The translations under genes were made by a program, and so were the position numbers. Shown here in pieces: positions 45,309 to 53,437 of a stretch of DNA of 64,000 nucleotides. Each line of letters begins with the position of its first letter. Position 1 is the first letter of the stretch. Source of the DNA: G963663495 sp963663495 (GTDB taxonomy: Bacteria > Bacteroidota > Rhodothermia > Rhodothermales > Bin80); the NCBI GenBank assembly GCA_963663495.1, contig OY760427.1:3720001-3784000 (forward strand), read 5' to 3'. Below the pieces are notes generated by a model. That model ran no database searches. It was not told the DNA's origin and worked only from the letters and a program-made list of their open reading frames with translations.

Positions 45309-46562
45309 ATGCCCGAAACGGTTAGTGCATACCGCAATATCACATACAGGCTGTTGCCCGGAAGTCGGAGTAACGCCAAGCAACTTGCTGGATTCGCGGG
45401 TGCGTGTAGGTTTGTGTGGAATGCCATCCTCGCGGAGCAGAGCGAGGCCTACAAGAAAGCGAAAGAGGCTGGAGAGAAGCCGCCCTCGGTAAGCTTCTTC
45501 TCGCTGGGGAAGCGGTTCACGGCACTGCGCCGTACGGTCGAGTGGCTACCTGAATACTCCTTTTATGTCGTTAGATACACATTGAAATATCAGGCGGATG
45601 CATGGAAGGCATTCTTCAAGGAGGGTAAGAGAAGACCGAGATTCCATTCCAGACGTGGTAGTACGCCTTCGTTCACGATCCCGGATAACGTAAGGGTTCG
45701 GGATGGCAAGCTGTATATCCCGAAAGTGGGATTTATGGCGCTCCGCATGCGGGGAGGCAACCCGTACCCTGATGGTATACCCGTCAAAGCCACTGTAAAG
45801 AAGAACGCCGGCAAAGGGTATGCTGTCATCTGCTACAAGATGGAGGCACCTGTAATAGAGGATACCGGCGGTGCTGTAGGCATTGACCGTAATTGCAGGC
45901 AGATCGCTATGGTCTCCACAGAGGGCGATACAAGCATTATCATACAACCGGATACGAAGCGTCTTGATGCCAAGTTGAAGCGGCATCAGCGAAAACTGGC
46001 GAGACAGAAGAAAGGCTCCAACCGTCGTAACAGGCGGAAGCATAGAATCGCTCGCATACAGCGCAAGCGTGCTAACGTCCTCAAGAATGCGAACCACCAG
46101 GTAAGTCGCAGTATTGCCAATTGCTCCTCAACGGTGATACTGGAGGACCTGAAGATCAAAGCGATGACACGTTCAGCTAAGGGGACGATGGAGAGCTTTG
46201 GCACAAACATCAGACAGAAGTCTGGCCTCAACCGTGGAATACTGCGAACAGGTTGGGACCAGCTGGAACAGATGCTGGGCTATAAGTGCCGCAAGGTGAT
46301 AATGGTTACCGCTGCCTATAGCAGTCAGCGGTGTTCTGTGTGTGGGCACACAGAAGCGAGTAACCGTAAGACGCAGAGCAAATTCGAGTGTATGTCCTGT
46401 GGACATGCGGATCATGCAGACCTGAATGCGGCTGCAAACATACTGGCCTCCGGGATTGGGGCTGCTGCACGGCGAGGGGCGTTCGGGTTACCGACCCCTA
46501 TGACCCGTGAAATTGATACAAGTGCCTCACTGTGTACAGTTGGTCACTCACGTACATTATAA
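45309..46562 (+). CDS. tnpB: TnpB, RNA-guided nuclease (intact, copy 2)
   Basis: The 417-residue protein is closely similar to the one at 5085 and equally complete: Asp in GIDRNCRQIAM, Glu in VILEDLKIKAM, zinc ribbon CSVCG...CMSCG and Asp in HADLNAAANIL. Differences are scattered substitutions (for example FVWNAIL is unchanged, while TELRFTVEW becomes TALRRTVEW). The tail ends HSRTL because of an indel in the terminal repeat, which still supplies the TAA. The conserved 3' hairpin is unchanged. No TnpA is nearby. Confidence 0.92.
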   Translation: MPETVSAYRNITYRLLPGSRSNAKQLAGFAGACRFVWNAILAEQSEAYKKAKEAGEKPPSVSFFSLGKRFTALRRTVEWLPEYSFYVVRYTLKYQADAWKAFFKEGKRRPRFHSRRGSTPSFTIPDNVRVRDGKLYIPKVGFMALRMRGGNPYPDGIPVKATVKKNAGKGYAVICYKMEAPVIEDTGGAVGIDRNCRQIAMVSTEGDTSIIIQPDTKRLDAKLKRHQRKLARQKKGSNRRNRRKHRIARIQRKRANVLKNANHQVSRSIANCSSTVILEDLKIKAMTRSAKGTMESFGTNIRQKSGLNRGILRTGWDQLEQMLGYKCRKVIMVTAAYSSQRCSVCGHTEASNRKTQSKFECMSCGHADHADLNAAANILASGIGAAARRGAFGLPTPMTREIDTSASLCTVGHSRTL

Positions 46563-46567
46563 TTCCC

Positions 46568-46764
46568 TAATAAATCCCCCTATCCCCTGTTTGGACCTTG
46601 TATGCACAAGCCGCAGCCGACAGGACAGTGGTTTTACCGGTGGCATTACCGCCAGCTATACCGGTGACTGGATACTCGAAAGCGTCACGAAATTTATCGA
46701 TGCTGCGTATTCCTTCAAGATGTATCTCGTGCAAGAAGTGCGGCATGTGGGGCTTATTGCCCAT
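46568..46764 (-). pseudogene. ATPase-TOPRIM gene, N-terminal fragment
   Basis: About 60 codons match the start of the intact ATPase at 22472-23989 (MPHFLHEIHLEGIRSIDKFR, Walker A GGNATGKTT, SAAACAYKV). They are cut off where the TnpB unit begins. Spacing and orientation to the glycosyltransferase gene are the same as in the other copy, so this is half of a duplicated segment. Confidence 0.87.
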
Positions 46765-47161
46765 CAAGCTATACCATAGCTTGTTCAGTCGTTGTTCGAT
46801 CATATAATCCCCAATGCCTCGCGGGACCCGTCTGCAGGTAGAAGCCAGACAAGTTTTCGAACGGATTTTTTCACACGGAAGGTTGCAGCACAACATTACA
46901 AGAGTGAACCTCTTCTACGCACGAGTGAGCCGATCAGTGCAGTCTTGCCCGCAAATCATTCCAAGTCCTTCATGCCATCACATGATTCTCAACCGTGCGT
47001 GCTGCCGGTCATCCGCCAAAGACCCATTGACGAGGGTTATGGCCTTTGTCGCAGATCAATCCTAAGAGATCATCCTCCATAGTCTCAAATGATGTGTTTC
47101 TGAAGGCAATCCCGCGAAAACATTATTGAACCCAATACCCTCTTCCTGTGGTTGGACCAGC
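46765..47161. other. Duplicated divergent intergenic region
   Basis: About 400 bp separate the ATPase fragment and the glycosyltransferase. They are highly similar to 23990-24394, with small indels. They must hold both divergent promoters, but no consensus stands out. Confidence 0.6.
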
Positions 47162-49123
47162 ATGGCTCACGAAACCATGGATGTTAGCGTCATCATCGTG
47201 AATTACAACGTTCGCGAACTTCTGCGCCAGGCCCTGAAAAGTGTGCTGCGTGCCTCAGAATACGTGCGAGCGGAGATCATTGTCGTCGACAACAATTCGG
47301 TGGATGGCTCTATATCCATGGTCCGACGGGAGTTTCCCGATGTAGTACTGATTGGGAACGAGAACAATGTCGGCTTTGCCACAGCAAACAACCAGGCGAT
47401 CAGGCAGGCCACTGGACGCTACCTACTGATCCTGAACCCTGACACGATTGTCCAGGAAGACACGCTGGAAGCCCTGGTCCAGTTCATGGATGACACACCT
47501 GATGCCGGAGCCGCCGGCCCCAAGATTCTGAATCCGGACGGTTCATTCGCACGGGAAAGTCGCCGCTCATTTCCTACGCCACGCGTAGCACTCTACAGGA
47601 TGACCGGCTTGAGCCGACTGTTTCCGCGAAGCCGCATTTTCGGTAAGTACAACCTAAGCTACCTGCCAGAAGACGAGGTGAGCGAGGTTGACGCCTTGAG
47701 TGGTTCTTGCATGATGGTGCGCAAAGATGCTTTGGAACGCGGGTGGCATTCGAATCCCGCGGCATGCCCGGGCGCTGGATTATTGGACGAAGCGTTCTTT
47801 ATGTACGGGGAGGATCTGGACTGGTGCTACCGCATCCAACATGCCGGTTGGAAGATCTACTACACGCCAGCGACGCAGATCATCCACTATAAGGGGGCAA
47901 GCACGCGCAAGAATGACCTACGCTACGTACGCCTCTTCCACGGAGCCATGCTGCGCTTTGCTAACAAGCACTTGCAGCAGGACTATCCCCGCTTCTTTCT
48001 GTGGGGATTGCGCCTTGCCGTGATCGTACGTGGTGCTGTCGCAGCCGTCACCAGCTGGCTGCGACACCCGGCCCTTACAGACTTTATGATGCTAACCGGT
48101 GCAATGGCTATCCTCGGCTGGTACCGGTCTTCCACCCTAGCAGCGGGATTCCCGCTCCTGTTCTACATGACTGTTGGGCCAGGTTTTGCCGCAGCGGCAA
48201 CTTCCGGTATCGGCGCTTTGGGCGGATACCGTGGTCGGGCGCTGCGCCTTGGTCCTGTGCTGGCCGGTGTCACGCTCGCGGTGTGCCTGCTGGCGACCGC
48301 CTCGTTCTTTGTGAAGCAGATAGCATTCTCGCGGGTAACAGTGCTCGCAAGCCTTCCATCTGGACTGCTGGTTCTCGGTGTCGCGCGGTTGGTCCGCCGG
48401 GGGATAAGACCGATCCGCGGGCGTACAATCCTGGTAGGCGTGCGAACCGATATCAAGGACCTGGTGAAGGCACTCCAGCCAAAGCTTAGCCTTGCAGGTT
48501 TTGTAGAAACGCAGCCGGATACCACAACGAACACCCAAAATGATGTGCCGAGACTGGGCACAGTACACCAGCTCCGCGATATTGTTAAGGTTTATGGTAT
48601 CCGTGACGTGGTATTTGCCGCCTCCAGCCTCTCCAACAAGGAAATTTTCGCCTTGCTGCGACGGCTGCAAGGGCTTCGCGTGCAGTGCCGCATTCTCGCT
48701 GCCGATGCAAAACATATCACAGGTAACGATTCGGCCCTTCTGGAAGCTGAAGATGCCATCGGCGCACTCCCCGGCTCCAGCCGCATCTTCGGAGCGTTGG
48801 CAGCACTAATCGGTGCGGCAGTCTACCCGCTCGTCGCTGCCGCTGCCCGCATGTGCGGAGGCAAGTGGACAACCCTGGCAAAACATACCCGCCAATGGCC
48901 GGATGTGCTAATCGGCCGCCGACCACTCGTGGGCTTCAGGGCCGGGGATCCGTACATGCCACCGTCGGACTGGGGGCTCAGCGAAGGCGTGTTTGCAGTT
49001 ACCGATGCATTGGACCCAGGCGAGGCCAACGCTGCGGAACAGGCCTACTGGTACTATGTGCGCAATCAGTCCGCCGTTCTGGATTGGATCATTGTTACGC
49101 GTGCGATACGTTTAATGCGGTAG
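47162..49123 (+). CDS. Glycosyltransferase 2 fused to a membrane/nucleotide-binding domain
   Basis: The protein has about 653 residues. The first 300 are a GT2 glycosyltransferase of the rhamnosyltransferase-like group (VSVIIVNYNVRELLRQALKS, ILNPDTIVQED, SGSCMMVRKDAL, FFMYGEDLDWCYRIQ). After about residue 300 come four to five membrane helices, then a Rossmann-like region (RTILVGVRTDIKDLVKAL, VVFAASSLSNKEIFALLR) like the CoA-binding accessory domain of polyprenyl sugar-phosphate transferases. A tail carries RRPLVGFRAGDPYMPP and ends near IIVTRAIRL. The catalytic core of the sugar-phosphate transferase is absent. Start chosen at MAHETMDVS, but upstream codons are also open. It begins a long co-directional run with accA 16 bp on, and probably makes surface polysaccharide. 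Confidence 0.85.
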   Translation: MAHETMDVSVIIVNYNVRELLRQALKSVLRASEYVRAEIIVVDNNSVDGSISMVRREFPDVVLIGNENNVGFATANNQAIRQATGRYLLILNPDTIVQEDTLEALVQFMDDTPDAGAAGPKILNPDGSFARESRRSFPTPRVALYRMTGLSRLFPRSRIFGKYNLSYLPEDEVSEVDALSGSCMMVRKDALERGWHSNPAACPGAGLLDEAFFMYGEDLDWCYRIQHAGWKIYYTPATQIIHYKGASTRKNDLRYVRLFHGAMLRFANKHLQQDYPRFFLWGLRLAVIVRGAVAAVTSWLRHPALTDFMMLTGAMAILGWYRSSTLAAGFPLLFYMTVGPGFAAAATSGIGALGGYRGRALRLGPVLAGVTLAVCLLATASFFVKQIAFSRVTVLASLPSGLLVLGVARLVRRGIRPIRGRTILVGVRTDIKDLVKALQPKLSLAGFVETQPDTTTNTQNDVPRLGTVHQLRDIVKVYGIRDVVFAASSLSNKEIFALLRRLQGLRVQCRILAADAKHITGNDSALLEAEDAIGALPGSSRIFGALAALIGAAVYPLVAAAARMCGGKWTTLAKHTRQWPDVLIGRRPLVGFRAGDPYMPPSDWGLSEGVFAVTDALDPGEANAAEQAYWYYVRNQSAVLDWIIVTRAIRLMR

Positions 49124-49139
49124 GCACTACAAAACCCAG

Positions 49140-50150
49140 ATGGCCCGAGCCAAGGATAAATACCTGCTGGACTTCGAACGACCGCTTGTTGAGCTCGAAA
49201 AGAAGCTTGACGAAATGCGGGCCCTGAATATATCGCGGAGCGATGTTGACCTTTCCGAAGAAATCTCAGCCCTCGCAAGGCGCGTAGACGAGCTCCGTAC
49301 TTCCATCTATCGTAACCTAACGCGCTGGCAACGCGTCCAGATCGCACGCCATCCTCTGCGACCATACACGCTAGACTACATTGATGCTCTGATGGACAGT
49401 TTTGTGGAAATGCACGGAGATAGAAAGTACGCCGATGACTTGGCTATCATTGGCGGCTTTGGGAGGTTTCGTGGCAGCGATTTTGGCCACCACGACCGGT
49501 CGGTGCTGGTCATCGGCCACCAGAAGGGGCGTGACACAAAAAGCCGCAAGTATCGACGCTTCGGAATGCCTAACCCGGAGGGGTACCGAAAAGCGGGCCG
49601 ACTGATGAAACTCGCAGCCAAGTTTGCCAAACCGATCGTCTGCCTGATTGATACACCTGGAGCCTATCCCGGGATGGAGGCGGAAGAACGCGGGCAGGCT
49701 GAGGCTATAGCCCGTAACCTGTTCTTGATGGCCCAACTTCCTGTCCCCATGATTGTGGTCATTATAGGCGAAGGAGCCTCTGGAGGTGCACTTGGCATAG
49801 GTGTGGGCGACCGACTCCTGATGCTTGAAAACGCATGGTACTCCGTCATTGCACCGGAAAGCTGCTCTTCCATTCTCTGGCGGTCCTGGGACTACAAAGA
49901 GGAAGCGGCGCGTGCGCTTCGCCTGACAGCAATGGACCTGGTTGAGCTTGGTGTTATTGATACCATAGTTCCTGAAGCCACTGGCGGCGCGCACAGGGAC
50001 CCGAACTCAGCGTTTAAGTCCGTGGGGAAGGCCATCGGTGCAGCATTGAATGATCTGGACCCGCTGCCAGCAGAAATCCTTCTTGAAGAGCGCTTCCAAC
50101 GACTCAACCGACAAGGTGTGTTCAAAATCGCGAGCCCATCTGGAGATTAA
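49140..50150 (+). CDS. accA: Acetyl-CoA carboxylase carboxyltransferase subunit alpha
   Basis: The 336-residue protein is the alpha subunit of the carboxyltransferase that moves CO2 from biotin to acetyl-CoA in the first step of fatty-acid synthesis. Family phrases in order: LDFERPLVELEKKLDEM, RHPLRPYTLDYID, MHGDRKYADDLAIIGG, GMPNPEGYRKAGRLMKLA, LIDTPGAYPGMEAEERGQAE, GEGASGGALGIGVGD, YSVIAPESCSSILW, and LGVIDTIVPE. Length is usual. No accD in the window, as in many genomes. The stop lies 7 bp before the GTG proposed for nadC. Confidence 0.96.
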   Translation: MARAKDKYLLDFERPLVELEKKLDEMRALNISRSDVDLSEEISALARRVDELRTSIYRNLTRWQRVQIARHPLRPYTLDYIDALMDSFVEMHGDRKYADDLAIIGGFGRFRGSDFGHHDRSVLVIGHQKGRDTKSRKYRRFGMPNPEGYRKAGRLMKLAAKFAKPIVCLIDTPGAYPGMEAEERGQAEAIARNLFLMAQLPVPMIVVIIGEGASGGALGIGVGDRLLMLENAWYSVIAPESCSSILWRSWDYKEEAARALRLTAMDLVELGVIDTIVPEATGGAHRDPNSAFKSVGKAIGAALNDLDPLPAEILLEERFQRLNRQGVFKIASPSGD

Positions 50151-50157
50151 CAGGAAT

Positions 50158-51072
50158 GTGCCTGCATCAGCCCTACCCGCACCACATCAAGGTACCCTTG
50201 CGCCATTGGAGCTAGCGACGATCCTACGCCGGGCTATCCAGGAAGACCTGGGTCCCGGCGATGTCACTACGGAAGCGACCGTACCAGCCGATGCCACCGG
50301 GCGGGGATTGTTTCTTGCTAAGGAATCCGGCATTCTCGCGGGTGCCACCGCTGCTGAGCTAGTGTTCGCCATGGTGGACCCGGATACTGCAACTACCTGG
50401 AAGGTCGCAGATGGCAACCGTGTTGAAGCAGGCGCAGTGGTCGGAGAGATTCGGGGACGAATCCGTTCGCTACTCGCTGCTGAACGCTTGGCGCTGAATG
50501 TGCTGCAGCGCATGAGCGGCATTGCAACGGCAACCCGTCAAATGGTACAGGAAGTGCAGCCGTACGGGGCCCGCGTCCGCGATACCCGCAAGACCGCGCC
50601 CGGCCTGCGCTCCCTTGATAAATGGGCGGTACGGATCGGCGGCGGCGTAAACCATCGGATGGGTCTTTACGATCGAATGTTGATAAAGGACAACCATGTC
50701 GCGGCTTCCGGCGGCATCGCGGCCGCGCTGCGGGCCGCAGTGGAGTCCACGGCGCAAATGAAAAAGCCGTGCGCCATAGATATTGAAGCGCGTACGTTGG
50801 AGGAAGTGTCCGAAGCCCTGGAAGCCGGCGGGTTCGATATATTGCTTCTGGATAACATGTCGCGCATCCTTCCTGATAGCAGCCTTGACACATCAACGCT
50901 GCATGCCGCCGTGCGGCTGGTAAATGGGCGGTATCTGACGGAGGCATCAGGTAACGTCACCCTTCGAACAGCGGCCCGGATCGCCGCGTCAGGCGTTGAC
51001 TACATCGCCTGCGGCTGCCTAACGCACTCTGTGAAAGCACTGGATGTTTCCATGCGTCTGGTACCGGACTGA
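50158..51072 (+). CDS. nadC: Nicotinate-nucleotide diphosphorylase (carboxylating)
   Basis: The protein has about 304 residues and converts quinolinate and PRPP to nicotinate mononucleotide in de novo NAD synthesis. Landmarks are EDLGPGDVTTEATVPAD, LNVLQRMSGIATATR, DTRKTAPGLRSLDKWAV, GGGVNHRMGLYDRMLIKDNH and the C-terminal EASGNVTLRTAARIAASGVD and GCLTHSVKALD. No ATG precedes the conserved part outside accA, so I propose GTG 50158, 7 bp after the accA stop, with AGGA upstream. It shares this run with pnuC, so NAD supply genes bracket it. Confidence 0.94.
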   Translation: MPASALPAPHQGTLAPLELATILRRAIQEDLGPGDVTTEATVPADATGRGLFLAKESGILAGATAAELVFAMVDPDTATTWKVADGNRVEAGAVVGEIRGRIRSLLAAERLALNVLQRMSGIATATRQMVQEVQPYGARVRDTRKTAPGLRSLDKWAVRIGGGVNHRMGLYDRMLIKDNHVAASGGIAAALRAAVESTAQMKKPCAIDIEARTLEEVSEALEAGGFDILLLDNMSRILPDSSLDTSTLHAAVRLVNGRYLTEASGNVTLRTAARIAASGVDYIACGCLTHSVKALDVSMRLVPD

Positions 51073-51082
51073 GGGCTCGCGA

Positions 51083-52198
51083 ATGCACCCCATTTACAGC
51101 AGAAACGCTGACCTCTATGATTTCGGGCCCGGCCATCCGTTTAGCCCATTGCGTCAGAAATTAGTATTACACCTTCTGCGGGCAGAAAGTGCACTACCCA
51201 CCATTGTGGAACCCCCGGCAGCCACCCACTCAGAAGTGTTGTCGGTCCACACATCGCAGTATGTGGATAGCGTACAGGCTGCTTCCTCGGGGCAAGCAGA
51301 TCATATATGCGACAGTCTTCTTTTTGGGCTCGGAACCCCCGATGTGCCGGTGTTCGAAGGCATGGATGCCGCCACGCGGCATGTCGTAGGCGGCACGCTC
51401 CTAGCTGCTCGCATTGCAGAACCGGGGCGGGCAACGTTGCATTTTGGCGGGGGACTGCACCATGCGCAGCGGGAGCATGCCGCGGGATTCTGCGTCTACA
51501 ATGATGTGGCGATTGCCATCCTGGACCTGCTGGAGCGTGGCTACCGCGTGGCGTACCTTGATATTGATGCACATCATGGGGACGGCGTACAGAACATTTT
51601 TTACCATGACCCGCGCGTACTAACCATCAGCCTGCATGAGTCTGGCCGATACATTTTTCCTGGAACCGGATTCGTTGACGAGATAGGGGACGGAGCCGGG
51701 CATGGATATGCACTCAATGTACCGCTGATGCCAACGACCGGCCACGAAAGCTACCTTGAGGTGTTTGATATGGTCGTGCCGCAGGCACTGTCGCGGTTTG
51801 CCGCGGACATCTTGGTTGTAGAGTGCGGCGCAGACGCGCATGCAGCCGATCCGCTCGCCCACCTGCGGCTAAGCACCCAAACGTTTGAGGAAATATTCCG
51901 TCGCATCATATCCATGGCGACTGAACATTGCCATGACCACCTGGTCCTGCACCTGGGCGGAGGCTACAACATGGATGCTACGGTTCGAATCTGGGCCATG
52001 CTCGCACTTATCGCACTGGGTGAGGACATTCCAGAGCGGCTTCCAAATTCATGGGTATCATTAGCGCAGCAAGAAACAGGGATGGAATTTTCTGGCATGT
52101 GGCATGACATCACGTATGCAAAGGCTGGATCCTCGGTGGCTGCCAGGAACCGCCGCGAGGCACTCAGCCTGCTGGAGCTTACAGAAGGCCTATTCTGA
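51083..52198 (+). CDS. Histone-deacetylase-superfamily amidohydrolase (AcuC-like)
   Basis: The 371-residue protein is a zinc-dependent class I-like deacetylase of the AcuC/acetylpolyamine amidohydrolase superfamily. Landmarks: FGPGHPFSPLR near the start, GGGLHHAQREHAAGFCVYND (catalytic His pair), IDAHHGDGVQNIFY (zinc Asp and His), SLHESGRYIFPGTG, ECGADAHAADPL (second zinc Asp region) and HLGGGYN. All catalytic residues seem present. Start at ATG 51083 with GAGGG upstream. The stop overlaps the next gene's ATG (TGATG). The substrate could be an acetyl-lysine of acetyl-CoA synthetase or an acetylpolyamine. Confidence 0.9.
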   Translation: MHPIYSRNADLYDFGPGHPFSPLRQKLVLHLLRAESALPTIVEPPAATHSEVLSVHTSQYVDSVQAASSGQADHICDSLLFGLGTPDVPVFEGMDAATRHVVGGTLLAARIAEPGRATLHFGGGLHHAQREHAAGFCVYNDVAIAILDLLERGYRVAYLDIDAHHGDGVQNIFYHDPRVLTISLHESGRYIFPGTGFVDEIGDGAGHGYALNVPLMPTTGHESYLEVFDMVVPQALSRFAADILVVECGADAHAADPLAHLRLSTQTFEEIFRRIISMATEHCHDHLVLHLGGGYNMDATVRIWAMLALIALGEDIPERLPNSWVSLAQQETGMEFSGMWHDITYAKAGSSVAARNRREALSLLELTEGLF

Positions 52199-53430
52199 TG
52201 CTGGTTATCAACAACATTCGTTTTGACCAAACATTCAGGGCCCTCACCGGACCGGGAGCCACGGTGGCCGGGGGACTGAACCGGCCTGCGCTCAGTGACG
52301 CTCATATGGAGGCACGTGATACCTTCCGTAGCCTGATCACAGGTGCAGGATTCATGGATGCCACGGATACGGCAGGCAACCTGTCCGCGCGCTTCGCGTC
52401 GGCTGCACACGACGCGCCAACCGTGGTACTCGGCTCTCACCTGGACTCCGTACCCAATGGCGGGCGCTTTGACGGCACGTTGGGCGTCGCGGCGGCTTTT
52501 GAGGTGATGGAGACCCTGCGGGATGCCGACATCCGGCTGCAATGCAATCTGGAGGTTATAGACTTCACAGACGAAGAGGGTACGTGGATATCGCTCATGG
52601 GAAGCCGTGCGGCCGCTGGCCTCCTGGTTGAGGAGCACCTGCAGAATCCACGCGGATCCCGCAAGGCATTTGATGCTGCGCTGTCGAATGCCGGACTTAC
52701 GCCGGAGGGTATTCTCGCTGCCAGTCGCGCTGGTGACAATCTGGCTGGATACCTGGAGATGCATATTGAGCAGGGTACGCGACTGCTGGATGCTGACAAT
52801 AATATCGGCGTGGTAACGGGCATGGTAGGGATCAACATGTACCTAGTCACCTTCACCGGACAGGCCAACCACGCGGGCACCACTCCCATGCATACGCGCC
52901 GGGATGCTACGCAAGGCGCGGCTGCGTTCGCTCTCGCTGTGCGGAGGGTAGTTATGGAACAGTTCCCGTACTGTGTAGCCAACGTGGGGCGCATGACATT
53001 TGCGCCGGGAGCCTTCAACATCGTCGCAGAACGCGTGACATCCTTCCTTGAGTGCAGAGCACAGGATTCCAGCATGCTGCAAAGGCTGGAATCTGCGCTT
53101 CGCACAGAGGCAAGCCGTCTGGCAGAGCAGTTCAGATTGGGTCTTGATTTTAACATCCTTGAAGCCGTGGCTCCGCGTGCAATGGACACATCGCTGCGCA
53201 CCGCCATCGGGGCGGCGGCAGAATCAGCCGGGCTGCGGCACATGCCACTACCATCGCTGGCGGGCCATGATGCGCAGTCCATGGCCCAAATCTGCCCTGC
53301 GGGGCTCCTCTTCGTACCCTCCGTTGGTGGCTATAGCCACTCGCCAAAGGAGTACACTTCGTGGGACGATTGTACGCGGGGAGCTCAAACATTACTGCAC
53401 GCCGTGAAAAACGTGGCCTCAGGACGGTAA
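52198..53430 (+). CDS. M20-family N-carbamoyl-L-amino acid hydrolase / allantoate amidohydrolase-like
   Basis: The 410-residue enzyme belongs to the hydantoinase/carbamoylase branch of peptidase family M20, which removes carbamoyl or ureido groups using two metals. Seen are GSHLDSVPNGGRFDGTLGV (first His and bridging Asp), DFTDEEGTWISLMGSRA (Glu pair), EMHIEQGTRLLD (His and Glu), GQANHAGTTPMHTRRDA (dimerisation-domain His, Arg) and LPSLAGHDAQSM with GGYSHSPKEYT (last His). Typical length. It starts on the last base of the deacetylase gene, so the two are translationally coupled. Substrate (allantoate, ureidoglycolate or carbamoyl amino acids) is not decidable. Confidence 0.9.
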   Translation: MLVINNIRFDQTFRALTGPGATVAGGLNRPALSDAHMEARDTFRSLITGAGFMDATDTAGNLSARFASAAHDAPTVVLGSHLDSVPNGGRFDGTLGVAAAFEVMETLRDADIRLQCNLEVIDFTDEEGTWISLMGSRAAAGLLVEEHLQNPRGSRKAFDAALSNAGLTPEGILAASRAGDNLAGYLEMHIEQGTRLLDADNNIGVVTGMVGINMYLVTFTGQANHAGTTPMHTRRDATQGAAAFALAVRRVVMEQFPYCVANVGRMTFAPGAFNIVAERVTSFLECRAQDSSMLQRLESALRTEASRLAEQFRLGLDFNILEAVAPRAMDTSLRTAIGAAAESAGLRHMPLPSLAGHDAQSMAQICPAGLLFVPSVGGYSHSPKEYTSWDDCTRGAQTLLHAVKNVASGR

Positions 53431-53437
53431 AACGCGC

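Larger units (their letters stand above)
45107..46567 (+). mobile_element. IS1595-ended mobile unit carrying MITE and tnpB (copy 2)
   Basis: This 1461-bp unit has the same organisation as copy 1: MITE 45107-45278, spacer ATCTATTA, inner repeat from 45287, tnpB, right end at TATAATTCCC. The 8 bp outside are CAATAAAG and TAATAAAT, alike at six of eight positions, which may be a worn target duplication or chance. The left neighbour is a transposase relic, the right neighbour a truncated ATPase gene. Confidence 0.8.
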
